A stretch of DNA of 12,852 nt from an archaeon. Lineage in GTDB: Archaea; Thermoproteota; Nitrososphaeria; Nitrososphaerales; CADDZS01. The stretch covers positions 1-12,852 of the forward strand of contig JAKAPU010000065.1 in the NCBI GenBank assembly GCA_021806865.1, read 5' to 3'. The translations under genes were made by a program, and so were the position numbers. The notes beneath the pieces are model-generated. The model did no database searches. It was given only the letters and a program-made list of their open reading frames with translations, and had not been told where the DNA came from. This document shows positions 6,844 to 12,852 of the stretch, in pieces. The number at the start of each line of letters is the position of its first letter. The stretch's first letter is position 1.

Positions 6844-7082
6844 TTGTTGGTTTCAGCCAATTTGCATAGATTTTGGTAAATATCTCAGAGAACACTCCGC
6901 TCAAGAAACGTATGATCTGAATTCCTCATCAAATCGAGCCCCAATCAGATACTCGGAGCCACAAATGCGTTCTCAGATTTTTCTGGCCGAATGGAGTGGA
7001 AAACGTGAATCTCCTAGCTATAATAACGATATAGAATGCGGAATCCATAACGCTTTTTCTTCAGGTTAGGCACGCCAATGCC

Positions 7083-7223
7083 ATGACTATCGACGAAAAA
7101 ATCAAACTAGGATTGATGGCACTCTCAGTGGTATCGTCCGTGGTTGTAGCGGCTCATTTCGGGCACGCCCCATCCGGGAAGATTCCTCTCCTCGAAGAGA
7201 TTGGCGGAATCGGTTCCAACTAG
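7083..7223 (+). CDS. Single-helix membrane microprotein
   Basis: An ATG at 7083 opens a 46-residue frame ending in TAG at 7221-7223. It begins MTIDEKIKLG, continues with one hydrophobic stretch at about residues 9-24 (LGLMALSVVSSVVVAA), then a polar tail with HFGHAPSGK and a Glu/Gly-rich end (LLEEIGGIGSN). AGGTTAGG lies about 13 bases upstream. TATA-like TATAATAA (7018-7025) could drive it with a leader of about 35 bases. It is divergent from the winged-helix regulator and is followed by a hairpin with a T-run. Coding nature is supported by the ordered N-in helix layout, the start signals and the terminator, not by homology; I do not recognise a family. Confidence 0.5.
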   Translation: MTIDEKIKLGLMALSVVSSVVVAAHFGHAPSGKIPLLEEIGGIGSN

Positions 7224-7245
7224 ATCGCTTCGATCAGACGTGCAA

Positions 7246-7281
7246 ATGGCGGGTTTTTTTATGCCCGCATTCTCTCTTTTT
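7246..7281 (+). terminator. Hairpin with T-runs after the microprotein gene
   Basis: GCGGG (7249-7253) pairs with CCCGC (7264-7268), extended by two flanking pairs across a one-base bulge. Seven T lie in the loop (7254-7260), and TTTTT follows at 7277-7281. Archaeal transcription ends at T-runs, so this is a plausible terminator 23 bases past the stop codon. Confidence 0.5.
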
Positions 7282-7411
7282 CATCATCACTCACACTTTC
7301 ACGTTTGGAGACTATCGGTTCTCGCTAGTATAGTTGCAAACCAGTGCCAGAAACATTCAAAACCAGGTAAAACGGCATGCAGAGTAACCAGCTTTCCGAC
7401 TTGAAAGTTGG

Positions 7412-7446
7412 TATTTATATACACCCTCTTCCAAAAGTGTACACTT
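7412..7446 (+). promoter_or_regulatory. TATA box with a palindromic operator candidate
   Basis: TATTTATATA (7412-7421) is a strong archaeal TATA box, placing transcription start near 7442. The perfect 12-base palindrome AAGTGTACACTT (7435-7446) lies over that point. Directly upstream, CCGACTT and AAGTTGG (7396-7411) form another inverted repeat with one mismatch. A repressor bound at the palindrome would block initiation of the C2HC protein gene at 7479. Confidence 0.5.
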
Positions 7447-7478
7447 CAGACCAAATACTAACAAAAGGATGAGATGAA

Positions 7479-7679
7479 ATGGAACAACAATCACAATACC
7501 AACAAGTTTCGAACGTGAAACTGGAGCATTGCTCCGAGTGTGGGAAGTCGTTTGCCCATGTAGCTTACCTTGATCACCTCTTCGTCAACAAAGCGTGCAT
7601 GCGCAAGTACTGGGAAGAGGAAGAGAAAAACCACATAGCAAGACTGAGACAACGAACGATGCATCACGCCGCAAAGTAA
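7479..7679 (+). CDS. Small C2HC zinc-finger protein
   Basis: This 66-residue protein has a single finger: C18-x2-C21-x11-H33-x6-C40 (HCSECGKSFAHVAY, then LDHLFVNKAC). An extra H27 lies inside the finger. The N-terminus is Gln-rich (MEQQSQYQQV), and the C-terminus is a charged helix (YWEEEEKNHIARLRQR) ending in His-His. GATGAG lies seven bases upstream of the ATG as a probable ribosome binding site. A strong TATA box and a palindrome give it its own regulated promoter, with a leader of about 36 bases. The spacing between the CxxC and the first His (11) is the same as in the small finger protein at 3591-3794, but the two are otherwise unlike. Likely a nucleic-acid-binding or adaptor protein; the target is unknown. 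Confidence 0.75.
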   Translation: MEQQSQYQQVSNVKLEHCSECGKSFAHVAYLDHLFVNKACMRKYWEEEEKNHIARLRQRTMHHAAK

Positions 7680-7763
7680 TCCAAAACACCAATAGTTTTC
7701 CGACTGGTTTAGCCTGCGAGCTTTACAAATCTTAATAGAGAATACGGAAGCAACCATAGTTTG

Positions 7764-7811
7764 GCGACCTCAACTTCACGGTCGCTAAAGGGTGCGCTTC
7801 TTGCTCGCACC
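7764..7811 (+). promoter_or_regulatory. Two perfect stem-loops in the MFS transporter leader
   Basis: GCGACC (7764-7769) pairs with GGTCGC (7780-7785) around a ten-base loop. Five bases later GGTGCG (7791-7796) pairs with CGCACC (7806-7811) around a nine-base loop. The TTG start of the transporter follows 20 bases on. The second loop (CTTCT) can also pair with AGAAG at 7817-7821, a possible pseudoknot. TTTACAAATC (7722-7731) may be the TATA element, so the stem-loops would be in the transcribed leader. Function is inferred. Confidence 0.45.
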
Positions 7812-7831
7812 GCCACAGAAGAGTCTATCAC

Positions 7832-9058
7832 TTGAATGATGCTGATCAGCTGAAAGGCACACAGCGTGTCGCTTTGTCGGGCGAGTTCAAACGCCACCTG
7901 ACATCATCCTTCATCGCTAACCTCATTCTTCCGATTTTCTACCTTTTTCTCCCATTGCTCGCATACAGGCTGGGTGCGAGCGTCTTCGAGATCGGACTGG
8001 TAGGCGGAGCATCCAACGCCGTGTATTCCTTTCTGCCTTTTGTCATGGGTCATTACTCTGACAGGCAGGGTGCAAGGAAATTCTTTATTGCACTTTCATT
8101 TGCAACGCTCAGCATCGTATCGATTCTCTACACAGTCATTGCAAATCCAATTGCGCTGATTGTTGCAAGAATGTTTGAGGGAATAGGATGGGCCATGTTA
8201 TGGCCCGCAGTCGAGGCTGCGATAAGCAATGATGTGTCGGGTGATTCGAAGCGATCTCTTAGCATTTTCAATCTGACGTGGTCTTTTGCCGCAGCGATAG
8301 GCCCGCTAGTGGGTGCTGCTCTAATATTTCTTGTCTCAATCCGCTTTGCATTCATCGTTACGTCGATAATTTTGCTTGGCACACTCGTTCTCAACCTATA
8401 TCCGATATTTTCAAAATCTACACAAAGCGATCCCCCGCCAAGAACTGGTTACAGTGAGCAACCATCATATGATACAAGCGCGCCCCTACCACAAATTCGA
8501 GCCTCTTTTTACTTGATTTCGACGGCTCTTGCTGCTGTTTCGTCGGGCGTCTTGTTCACTTTCTTTTCTCCCTACGCGAGATCAATCGGAATCTCGATAC
8601 TGTTGATCGGTGTCATAACTTTCGTGTATGGCTTTGCAAGATTCTTTGTATACGTGCTAACCGTGAAAGTCAGGTTCCGAGCATTCATCCTGAACCCAAG
8701 TTATCGAAAGAAGAACATGATCGCAGCCTTGGTCTTGATGTCTTTGAGTAGCCTCTTGCTACTGGCACACGACAGTACTGGCTTGATCTATCTGGCCGCT
8801 TACGCTATCGTTGGAGCCGGTTACTCGGTCATCTACGCTGTTTCTCAAGCCGCGCTTGTTGCAGAAACTACGCCAGAAAAGGCTGGCAAGGGCGCTGGAC
8901 TATTTGAGTCATCCATAGGAGTCGGTTCTTCACTCGGCCCAGTGGTTGCAGGTCTTATCTCTGGAAGTTCTCTCACCACGCCATTCCTCTTGCCAAGTAT
9001 CAGCCTCGTCGTCTTGCTCGCAATTCTTCCGTTTGCTTCTCGAAAGAAGACTGCATGA
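7832..9058 (+). CDS. Major facilitator superfamily (MFS) transporter
   Basis: This 408-residue integral membrane protein has about twelve hydrophobic helices. They fall in two halves separated by a polar loop at about residues 193-223 (SKSTQSDPPPRTGYSEQPSY...). The first begins at about residue 26 (SFIANLILPIFYLFLPLLAY). The MFS signature between helices 2 and 3 is present as GHYSDRQGARK (73-83). The ARMFEGIGWAMLWP segment (helix 4-5 region) and GAGYSVIYA in the second half are also typical. It should move a small solute or drug across the cytoplasmic membrane by an ion-coupled mechanism; the substrate is not predictable. The start is a TTG at 7832; the frame is closed by a TAG at 7757, and no ATG or GTG precedes. 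No Shine-Dalgarno is seen, but two stem-loops lie in the leader. It converges on the AbrB-PhoU gene. Confidence 0.9.
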   Translation: MNDADQLKGTQRVALSGEFKRHLTSSFIANLILPIFYLFLPLLAYRLGASVFEIGLVGGASNAVYSFLPFVMGHYSDRQGARKFFIALSFATLSIVSILYTVIANPIALIVARMFEGIGWAMLWPAVEAAISNDVSGDSKRSLSIFNLTWSFAAAIGPLVGAALIFLVSIRFAFIVTSIILLGTLVLNLYPIFSKSTQSDPPPRTGYSEQPSYDTSAPLPQIRASFYLISTALAAVSSGVLFTFFSPYARSIGISILLIGVITFVYGFARFFVYVLTVKVRFRAFILNPSYRKKNMIAALVLMSLSSLLLLAHDSTGLIYLAAYAIVGAGYSVIYAVSQAALVAETTPEKAGKGAGLFESSIGVGSSLGPVVAGLISGSSLTTPFLLPSISLVVLLAILPFASRKKTA

Positions 9059-9127
9059 CCTTCACTGTGCTTTGAGTTCCGCAATCTCGTTTTCGTTGAT
9101 TCTCGAACGACCCATGGTTTCATTCGG

Positions 9128-9446
9128 GATGGATGAATAGACACAGTCTACTCCTCTCCTTGTTTCCGATAGACTCGTTGACCATCAAACTCCTTCGTGT
9201 TTTTCCTTGCATAGTCAGTTAGTATGACCCCCTCTACGAGGGTACCCTCTCATTCTCGTTGTCTGTCGAGTGTAGTTACTTCTTGGTAACCATGGAGATA
9301 GACACAGTCTACCCCCTCCCCAGGGGGGGTACCCTCTCTCTTGTTCGATATCTCGACGATCTTCAAACTTCTTTCGATCTGAGAGTATCGGCTTCCGAAG
9401 AGAGTCTCTGGTGCAAGATGCCATAGGTAGATTCCTTCTCTTTGTC
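9128..9446. repeat. Degenerate repeats and hairpins between convergent genes
   Basis: The 435 bases between the transporter and the AbrB-PhoU gene hold no convincing gene but much structure. ATAGACACAGTCTAC occurs at 9137-9151 and 9298-9312, 161 bases apart; each holds a hairpin TAGAC-ACA-GTCTA. The bases after both copies also resemble each other (CTCTC, TTGTT, CGATA, then CAAACT.CTT). GGGTACCCTCTC occurs at 9240-9251 and 9327-9338, each time preceded by a CCCTC/GAGGG or CCCCCT/AGGGGG hairpin; GAGGGTACCCTC (9238-9249) is a perfect palindrome. GTTAC/GTAAC (9275-9290) makes a further stem. It may be a decayed tandem duplication, a family of palindromic mini-repeats, or 3' untranslated structure. 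Confidence 0.6.
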
Positions 9447-9475
9447 AAGTGGAATAGAGTCCACCTATTCCACTT
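9447..9475 (-). terminator. Perfect 11-base-pair hairpin after the AbrB-PhoU gene
   Basis: AAGTGGAATAG (9447-9457) and CTATTCCACTT (9465-9475) are exact inverted repeats with a seven-base loop. It lies 19 bases past the stop of the minus-strand gene. No T-run follows, so it may act as a 3' end stabiliser or roadblock rather than a simple terminator. Its loop AGTCCAC can pair with the left arm in an alternative fold. Confidence 0.5.
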
Positions 9476-9494
9476 TCCAGCTTGAGAGCGACTC

Positions 9495-10562
9495 TTAAAA
9501 TGGAGAACCCACAGTCATATTGACTACAATCTCACAGATGTCTACGGCGTATTCCGCGATTCTTCGTAGGCTCTCCAGTGCCAAACGTAGAGATATCACG
9601 GATTTGTTATCCAGTCTAGAAGAAATCAATTCTTCCGTCGCGGACTCTTCCTCCTTTAGCACTTGTTTGAGTTTCAGGATTGCTTCGTTTGCAATTCTAC
9701 CGCTGCGACTGTGCACAGCCCGAAGAGAGCTCTCGTACACCTCGCTAGACAGCTTGTTCAACTTGACTATGTGCTCAGCAAGACCCTGTGGTACCTTTCT
9801 GTGCTCCAGTAGTATCTGCGAACCGGCAACTTGAGCAGAGTGATCAGCTATCCTTTCAATGCTCTTGACTATCATTCTGTAATTCATACAGTCCTGGGCT
9901 GTCGAAAGTCCGATTTCTTGTATCATTACACGATTGTGGACTGCAAGGTTCAGCTGCCTGCTGATAAAATGTGCAAACCTGTCCACTTCGTCATCTCGAT
10001 CCACAATCTCACTTGCGAGCGCCGTGTCGCCATTCGTAATTGATCTCACTGCATCGAACTGCATCGAGCTCGTGATAATGGACATTCGGCTGAGTGCTTT
10101 TTTCAATGGAAGATCGACATTCCCATGAAGGCATTGCGCCAGAATATTGTCTGTGGTTTCTTCCACAATCTCAACCCCGATGAGTTTGTGTCTTATGTGC
10201 GCCTTCAGTCTGGATCTTAATTCTGGAAGCGGACTCTTGAATTTCAAACGAACTACATCAAAACCTGCGACATAGTAAGCAATGAACGCTCGCAAAATTT
10301 CGTCCTCGTCTTCCTTGCTTGAAATTTCAATGACCTTTTCCGGCGTCTTCTCAATTCTGGTTCCAGGTACTACCAGAAGCGACATGTCGGTTTGCGGAAC
10401 CATGAATACTTCGTCCTTCGGTTTCAGACCGACACCCTTTGCCCAGTCGCTCGGGAGAGAAACAACGAGAGTCGACCCCCCAGTAAGCTGGACCCTTCTC
10501 GTTTCTCCCTTGTTCGATCTTGGCTGGATCTCTTGTTTGGCTACGATTTCTTCTTCATACAA
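9495..10562 (-). CDS. AbrB-PhoU phosphate-type regulator
   Basis: This 355-residue protein joins a SpoVT/AbrB DNA-binding fold to a PhoU domain, an architecture found widely in archaea. Residues about 20-66 are the AbrB part (RRVQLTGGSTLVVSLPSDWA, then LKPKDEVFMVP). Residues about 150-350 are a helical PhoU bundle with two related halves. The first has DAVRSITNGD...EIVDRDDEVDRF; the second has the motif VKSIERIADHS and RLALESLRRIAEYAVDICE. PhoU proteins sense phosphate status through the Pst transporter and metal clusters; the fused AbrB domain suggests direct control of transcription. No pst genes are in the window. The start is a TTG (10562); no ATG or GTG lies in frame between it and the upstream AT-rich promoter. 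It is divergent from the 41-residue protein gene. Confidence 0.88.
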   Translation of the reverse strand: MYEEEIVAKQEIQPRSNKGETRRVQLTGGSTLVVSLPSDWAKGVGLKPKDEVFMVPQTDMSLLVVPGTRIEKTPEKVIEISSKEDEDEILRAFIAYYVAGFDVVRLKFKSPLPELRSRLKAHIRHKLIGVEIVEETTDNILAQCLHGNVDLPLKKALSRMSIITSSMQFDAVRSITNGDTALASEIVDRDDEVDRFAHFISRQLNLAVHNRVMIQEIGLSTAQDCMNYRMIVKSIERIADHSAQVAGSQILLEHRKVPQGLAEHIVKLNKLSSEVYESSLRAVHSRSGRIANEAILKLKQVLKEEESATEELISSRLDNKSVISLRLALESLRRIAEYAVDICEIVVNMTVGSPF

Positions 10563-10629
10563 AACAATATTCCACTCTATTGTAAACTCAGCTACCTGTT
10601 GAAGTGAGGCTGCTATATTGAATACGTAT

Positions 10630-10662
10630 AGAGACAGTATATATTACGATTATCTATATAGT
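10630..10662. promoter_or_regulatory. AT-rich divergent promoter region
   Basis: AGTATATATTACG and ATCTATATAGTC (TATATAT near 10636-10645, CTATATAG near 10652-10659) lie between the minus-strand AbrB-PhoU gene and the plus-strand small gene at 10726. They can serve as TATA boxes for the two directions, with leaders of about 50 bases each. Which box serves which gene cannot be decided by reading. Confidence 0.5.
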
Positions 10663-10682
10663 CTAAATACTAAACGCTTATG

Positions 10683-10721
10683 GGTGAAACAGGGCTTCAG
10701 AATCACCAATCAAAGAGGTGA
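10683..10721 (+). promoter_or_regulatory. Possible Shine-Dalgarno switch in a leader
   Basis: TCACC (10703-10707) is complementary both to GGTGA at 10683-10687 and to GGTGA at 10717-10721, the latter being the ribosome binding site (AGAGGTGA) of the 41-residue protein. The two five-base-pair hairpins exclude each other, so an upstream fold would free the site and the downstream fold would mask it. The effect on translation is inferred. Confidence 0.4.
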
Positions 10722-10725
10722 AAAT

Positions 10726-10851
10726 ATGAGCAAAGTAGCAAAGACCATACACGGAGAGGAAGAGCTCAGTCGGTGGAATGAAGGACTTCAAAACCACGAG
10801 AGACTGAAGAAGATATTACCTTTCTTAAACGAAGACGAGGGCTATCTGTAG
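10726..10851 (+). CDS. 41-residue acidic protein of unknown function
   Basis: The ATG at 10726 follows a near-perfect Shine-Dalgarno sequence, AGAGGTGA, four bases away. The same frame is open upstream to a TTG at 10618, but that extension would cross the promoter and has no binding site, so I reject it. The peptide begins MSKVAKTIHG and continues with a charged helix (EEELSRWNEGLQNHERLKKI) and an acidic tail (LPFLNEDEGYL). It has no Cys, signal peptide or membrane segment. A hairpin with T-runs follows the stop codon, so it is probably a single-gene transcript. I do not recognise it. Its strong start signal and own terminator argue for a real, possibly abundant small protein. Confidence 0.6.
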   Translation: MSKVAKTIHGEEELSRWNEGLQNHERLKKILPFLNEDEGYL

Positions 10852-10859
10852 TCCCCTAA

Positions 10860-10911
10860 TCCAACATTGTTGGAGTGACTTTTCAGCGCTTTTTGACCCG
10901 TTTTTACACAT
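10860..10911 (+). terminator. Hairpin and T-runs after the 41-residue protein gene
   Basis: TCCAAC (10860-10865) and GTTGGA (10869-10874) form a perfect six-base-pair stem with the loop ATT, eight bases after the stop codon. T-rich runs (CTTTTC, CTTTTTG, GTTTTTAC) follow to about 10906. This fits an archaeal terminator. Confidence 0.6.
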
Positions 10912-10947
10912 TTGTGTACGTTGTACAAATTCACAGATTAATACTGG

Positions 10948-10959
10948 TTTTACGTATAG
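10948..10959 (+). promoter_or_regulatory. TATA-like box of the 116-residue protein gene
   Basis: TTTTACGTATAG is centred about 22 bases before the ATG at 10975, and no Shine-Dalgarno sequence precedes that ATG. This suggests a leaderless transcript. Upstream, TTTGT and ACAAA (about 10910-10930) form an imperfect inverted repeat that could bind a regulator. Confidence 0.45.
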
Positions 10960-10974
10960 CGTTGTGCCGAGGCT

Positions 10975-11325
10975 ATGCAGGCAACCGACATCCTTTCTCT
11001 GAGTCCAGATGTGCTCAGATGCGCTATTCTTGATGATGCTGGAAGGATAGTCAGTTATGCCGAGTCTGAGAAGGGAAGACAGGCAAAGCTACCGGCAAAT
11101 TTCCTTGTTACGATAAGGGCTCTGGTAATCCAAGGGCTTTCAGAGGCATTACCCAAGGAGCTTGGAAACATAAAGTACACGGTCGTGGTCAGCGACAAGT
11201 ACCGCTTGATCACGATGCCGCTCCTCGGGCACACTGTGATGCTCGCCGTTCCCGTCGAATGCGATCCCGGTCCGATATGCGAGAACGCAGTGAAGAAATT
11301 CGGGTCAAAGTTGCTGAAAGCCTGA
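10975..11325 (+). CDS. Small archaeal alpha/beta protein of unknown role (roadblock-like or DUF6659-like)
   Basis: This 116-residue protein begins MQATDILSLSPDVLRCAILD. It then has a DDAGRIVSYAESEKG turn, a helix (FLVTIRALVIQGLSEALPKE), the strand pair IKYTVVVSDKYRLITMPLL, and a strand ending HTVMLAVPVE. This alternation (strand, turn with DxxGRI, long helix, two strands) recalls roadblock/LC7-type folds and small thaumarchaeal proteins grouped as DUF6659, where a similar IRxAxI-DxxG opening and a late ITMPL strand occur. The match is by recalled pattern, so the family name is tentative. Those folds often serve GTPase or signalling partners. The gene has its own TATA-like box, probably leaderless, and precedes the dehydratase by 59 bases. 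No Cys cluster or membrane segment is present. Confidence 0.6.
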   Translation: MQATDILSLSPDVLRCAILDDAGRIVSYAESEKGRQAKLPANFLVTIRALVIQGLSEALPKELGNIKYTVVVSDKYRLITMPLLGHTVMLAVPVECDPGPICENAVKKFGSKLLKA

Positions 11326-11384
11326 CTCTTCCGCACTGGCGCATACCTTATTTCTGATACTGTTCACAACCCTTCGACCGAGTC

Positions 11385-12341
11385 TTGAATACTGAGGCGC
11401 CATTTGTTACACTTGAGGACATTCGAGGAGCTAGCAAGAGAATCCAGGGCTTTGCATACCGAACCCCCACTTACAAGTCGTTTTCCTTGGAGTCGGCTTG
11501 GCTCAAGCTGGAATGTTACCAGCCAGTAAGATCTTTCAAGATACGAGGGGCCTCAAACAAGATACTATCCATTCCAAAAAGTGATCTTCGGAAAGGAATC
11601 ATAACTGCATCTTCTGGAAACCATGGGCTCGCGGTCGCTTACGTCGCAAACAAGCTAGGAGTCAATGCGACTATTGTGTTGCCCGAAACAGTGATTCCAG
11701 AGAAACTGAAGATGATAAAATCACTCGGTGCACGTACGATTCTGTTCGGACGCCAGCAAGACGAGCGACAGCGGAAAGCCGTTGAGATTCAAGAAAATGA
11801 AGGGCAGTTGTTCATCCAGCCGTTCAACGACCTCGCGATAATCGCCGGGCAGGGCACCTGCGGTCTTGAAATCATTGAAGACTTGCCTGAGGTGGAAAGC
11901 GTCTTTGTGCCGATTGGTGGAGGCGGGTTGATTTCCGGAGTGGCTTCTGCTATCAAACTGGAAGAAAAGACAAGGTATGTGAAAGTCATAGGTGTGCAAC
12001 CAGAAGGTTCCCCTTCAATGTACGAATCTTGGCACAAAGGAGAGCTTGTAAGTATAGAGCAGAGCAAGACGATTGCAGACGGACTCTCGGTTAGAAGGCC
12101 AGGGGACATCACGTTCGCTCACGTAAGGAAACTCGTTGACGAGATTGTCTTGGTGAACGATGAAGAGATACTTGACGCAACAGCACGTCTCCTGAAAGAG
12201 GAACATGTCATGGTAGAGCCTTCGGGTGCTGCTTCCTTCGCCGCGCTTGCAAAATCAAAGAAGACCTTGGGCAAGTCCGTGGCCGTGATTTCTGGCGGGA
12301 ATATTTCAAGCGAAATGCTGTCCAAAGTCGTAGCTCGTTGA
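11385..12341 (+). CDS. PLP-dependent threonine/serine dehydratase (or serine racemase)
   Basis: This 318-residue enzyme is a fold-type II PLP protein of the threonine dehydratase group. The lysine that holds PLP is K52 in SFKIRGA. SSGNHG (76-81) cradles the substrate carboxylate, GGGGLISG (178-185) binds the PLP phosphate, and SGGNIS (303-308) closes the site. ADGLSVRRPG (231-240) and EPSGAAS (279-285) are typical of threonine dehydratases. It should convert threonine to 2-oxobutanoate and ammonia, the entry to isoleucine synthesis, or act on serine. It ends after the catalytic domain and lacks the ACT regulatory domain of longer forms, so feedback control by isoleucine is not expected; serine racemase is of similar length and cannot be excluded. 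The start is TTG at 11385; CCTTATTTC, about 35 bases upstream, may be its TATA element. Mre11 begins 18 bases after it. Confidence 0.88.
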   Translation: MNTEAPFVTLEDIRGASKRIQGFAYRTPTYKSFSLESAWLKLECYQPVRSFKIRGASNKILSIPKSDLRKGIITASSGNHGLAVAYVANKLGVNATIVLPETVIPEKLKMIKSLGARTILFGRQQDERQRKAVEIQENEGQLFIQPFNDLAIIAGQGTCGLEIIEDLPEVESVFVPIGGGGLISGVASAIKLEEKTRYVKVIGVQPEGSPSMYESWHKGELVSIEQSKTIADGLSVRRPGDITFAHVRKLVDEIVLVNDEEILDATARLLKEEHVMVEPSGAASFAALAKSKKTLGKSVAVISGGNISSEMLSKVVAR

Positions 12342-12359
12342 AAGTCGAAGTGATCGTAC

Positions 12360-12852
12360 TTGCCCAGGTTTGCACACATCTCAGACTCTCACATCGGAGC
12401 CTGGCGCGAACCGGTCTTGCGCGAGATCAACGACAGAGCTTTTTCCAAGAGCATTGATCTCTGTATCGAAAATGATGTAGATTTTGTTGTAATCTCTGGT
12501 GACATATTCGATGTCGGCCTTCCGGATATGACCTCCGTTCGTTCGGCGGTTCGAAAACTCAGAGAGCTTTCTCAAAGAAACATACCTGCCTACGTGGTTT
12601 ATGGAAGTCATGACTACAGTCCGACGACAGTGTCAGTCGTTGACGTTCTAACATCCGCTGGATTGTTTGTCAATGTTGGAGAGCATCTGCTCAGTAAAGA
12701 GGGAAATGTGGAGCTGGGTCATATTGAGGATCCAAATAGCGGTGCCCTAATCACAGGTCTGCCTGGCAGGAGGGGTGGCCTTGAAAAGAACTTTTACGCA
12801 GACAACAACTTTCAGACGAAAACAAAGGAAGGACAGTTTTCCATCTTCGTGT
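12360..12852 (+). CDS. mre11: Mre11 DNA double-strand-break repair nuclease (partial)
   Basis: The frame runs 164 codons from a TTG at 12360 to the window edge. An in-frame TGA at 12351 closes the upstream side, and GTGAT at 12350-12354 is a plausible ribosome binding site. The calcineurin-like phosphoesterase motifs appear in order: SDSHIG (D9, H11), then SGDIFD (D48, D51), then YGSHDYSP (H84, D85). The third motif is usually GNHD; here Asn is Ser, as discussed below. Mre11 forms a complex with Rad50, cutting and resecting DNA ends with manganese; rad50, herA and nurA often follow in archaea and may lie beyond the edge. It starts 18 bases after the dehydratase stop, so co-transcription is likely. 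The C-terminal capping domain is not seen. A related metallophosphoesterase of the SbcD type is the alternative. Confidence 0.85.
   Translation, partial: MPRFAHISDSHIGAWREPVLREINDRAFSKSIDLCIENDVDFVVISGDIFDVGLPDMTSVRSAVRKLRELSQRNIPAYVVYGSHDYSPTTVSVVDVLTSAGLFVNVGEHLLSKEGNVELGHIEDPNSGALITGLPGRRGGLEKNFYADNNFQTKTKEGQFSIFV

Noticed and set aside
6905..6945. Possible C/D box guide RNA in the gap before the microprotein
   Set aside because: A TTGATGA-like box on the minus strand lacks matching D and C' boxes at proper spacing.
7201..7404. 67-codon plus-strand frame
   Set aside because: It overlaps the microprotein end and runs through the terminator-like hairpin; the His/Phe-rich peptide reflects T-rich non-coding DNA.
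9215..9448. 77-codon minus-strand frame with two RGYP..GG segments
   Set aside because: The repeated segments come from the DNA repeats and hairpins of this gap. The peptide is otherwise low in hydrophobic residues and lacks a start signal.
10618..10725. 36-codon extension of the 41-residue protein from a TTG
   Set aside because: It would cover the AT-rich promoter and lacks a binding site, whereas the ATG at 10726 has a near-perfect one.

Overview
The window reads as chromosomal DNA of a mesophilic-looking archaeon of the TACK group, most likely a Nitrososphaerota (Thaumarchaeota) relative or a neighbouring lineage. The evidence is a TackOD1-type zinc domain protein, an AbrB-PhoU regulator of archaeal type, an Mre11 nuclease, paired Lrp/AsnC-like winged helices, very small zinc-finger proteins, TATA-like boxes at archaeal spacing, and several apparently leaderless genes. 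No ammonia-oxidation, CRISPR, tRNA or rRNA gene is visible, so the lineage call is an inference. Many genes appear to start with TTG or GTG.

Left part (1-3230). Two minus-strand genes come first: the first 36 codons of a zinc-dependent dehydrogenase-like oxidoreductase running off the left edge, and a multidomain zinc-ribbon/winged-helix regulator. After a 440-base non-coding gap a plus-strand M20 amidohydrolase follows, with a TATA-like box placed for a leaderless transcript.

Middle part (3231-5657). A compact plus-strand run holds two small Cys-rich proteins that overlap by 22 bases and share a TCEWC motif. Next comes a 436-residue Cas4/RecB-like nuclease fused to a HAD-type phosphatase-like domain, then an 83-residue helical protein and a 74-residue two-helix membrane protein. 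The genes are close enough to be one operon. This is the best candidate here for an undescribed system, probably nucleic-acid end processing, though that function is inferred. A convergent minus-strand regulator (5681-6784) closes it; it is built from two copies of a winged helix plus sensor-like module.

Right part (6785-12852). A 46-residue single-helix membrane microprotein, a terminator-like hairpin, and a 66-residue C2HC zinc-finger protein with a palindrome at its predicted transcription start come first. An MFS transporter follows, with two perfect stem-loops in its leader. Between it and the convergent AbrB-PhoU gene lies a 435-base region full of hairpins and degenerate repeats. Beyond PhoU are a 41-residue acidic protein with a possible Shine-Dalgarno-masking switch, a 116-residue archaeal protein of unknown role, a PLP-dependent threonine/serine dehydratase, and the first 164 codons of Mre11. 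Mre11 and the Cas4-HAD fusion place two DNA-end-processing enzymes within 8 kb, but they are not in one operon.
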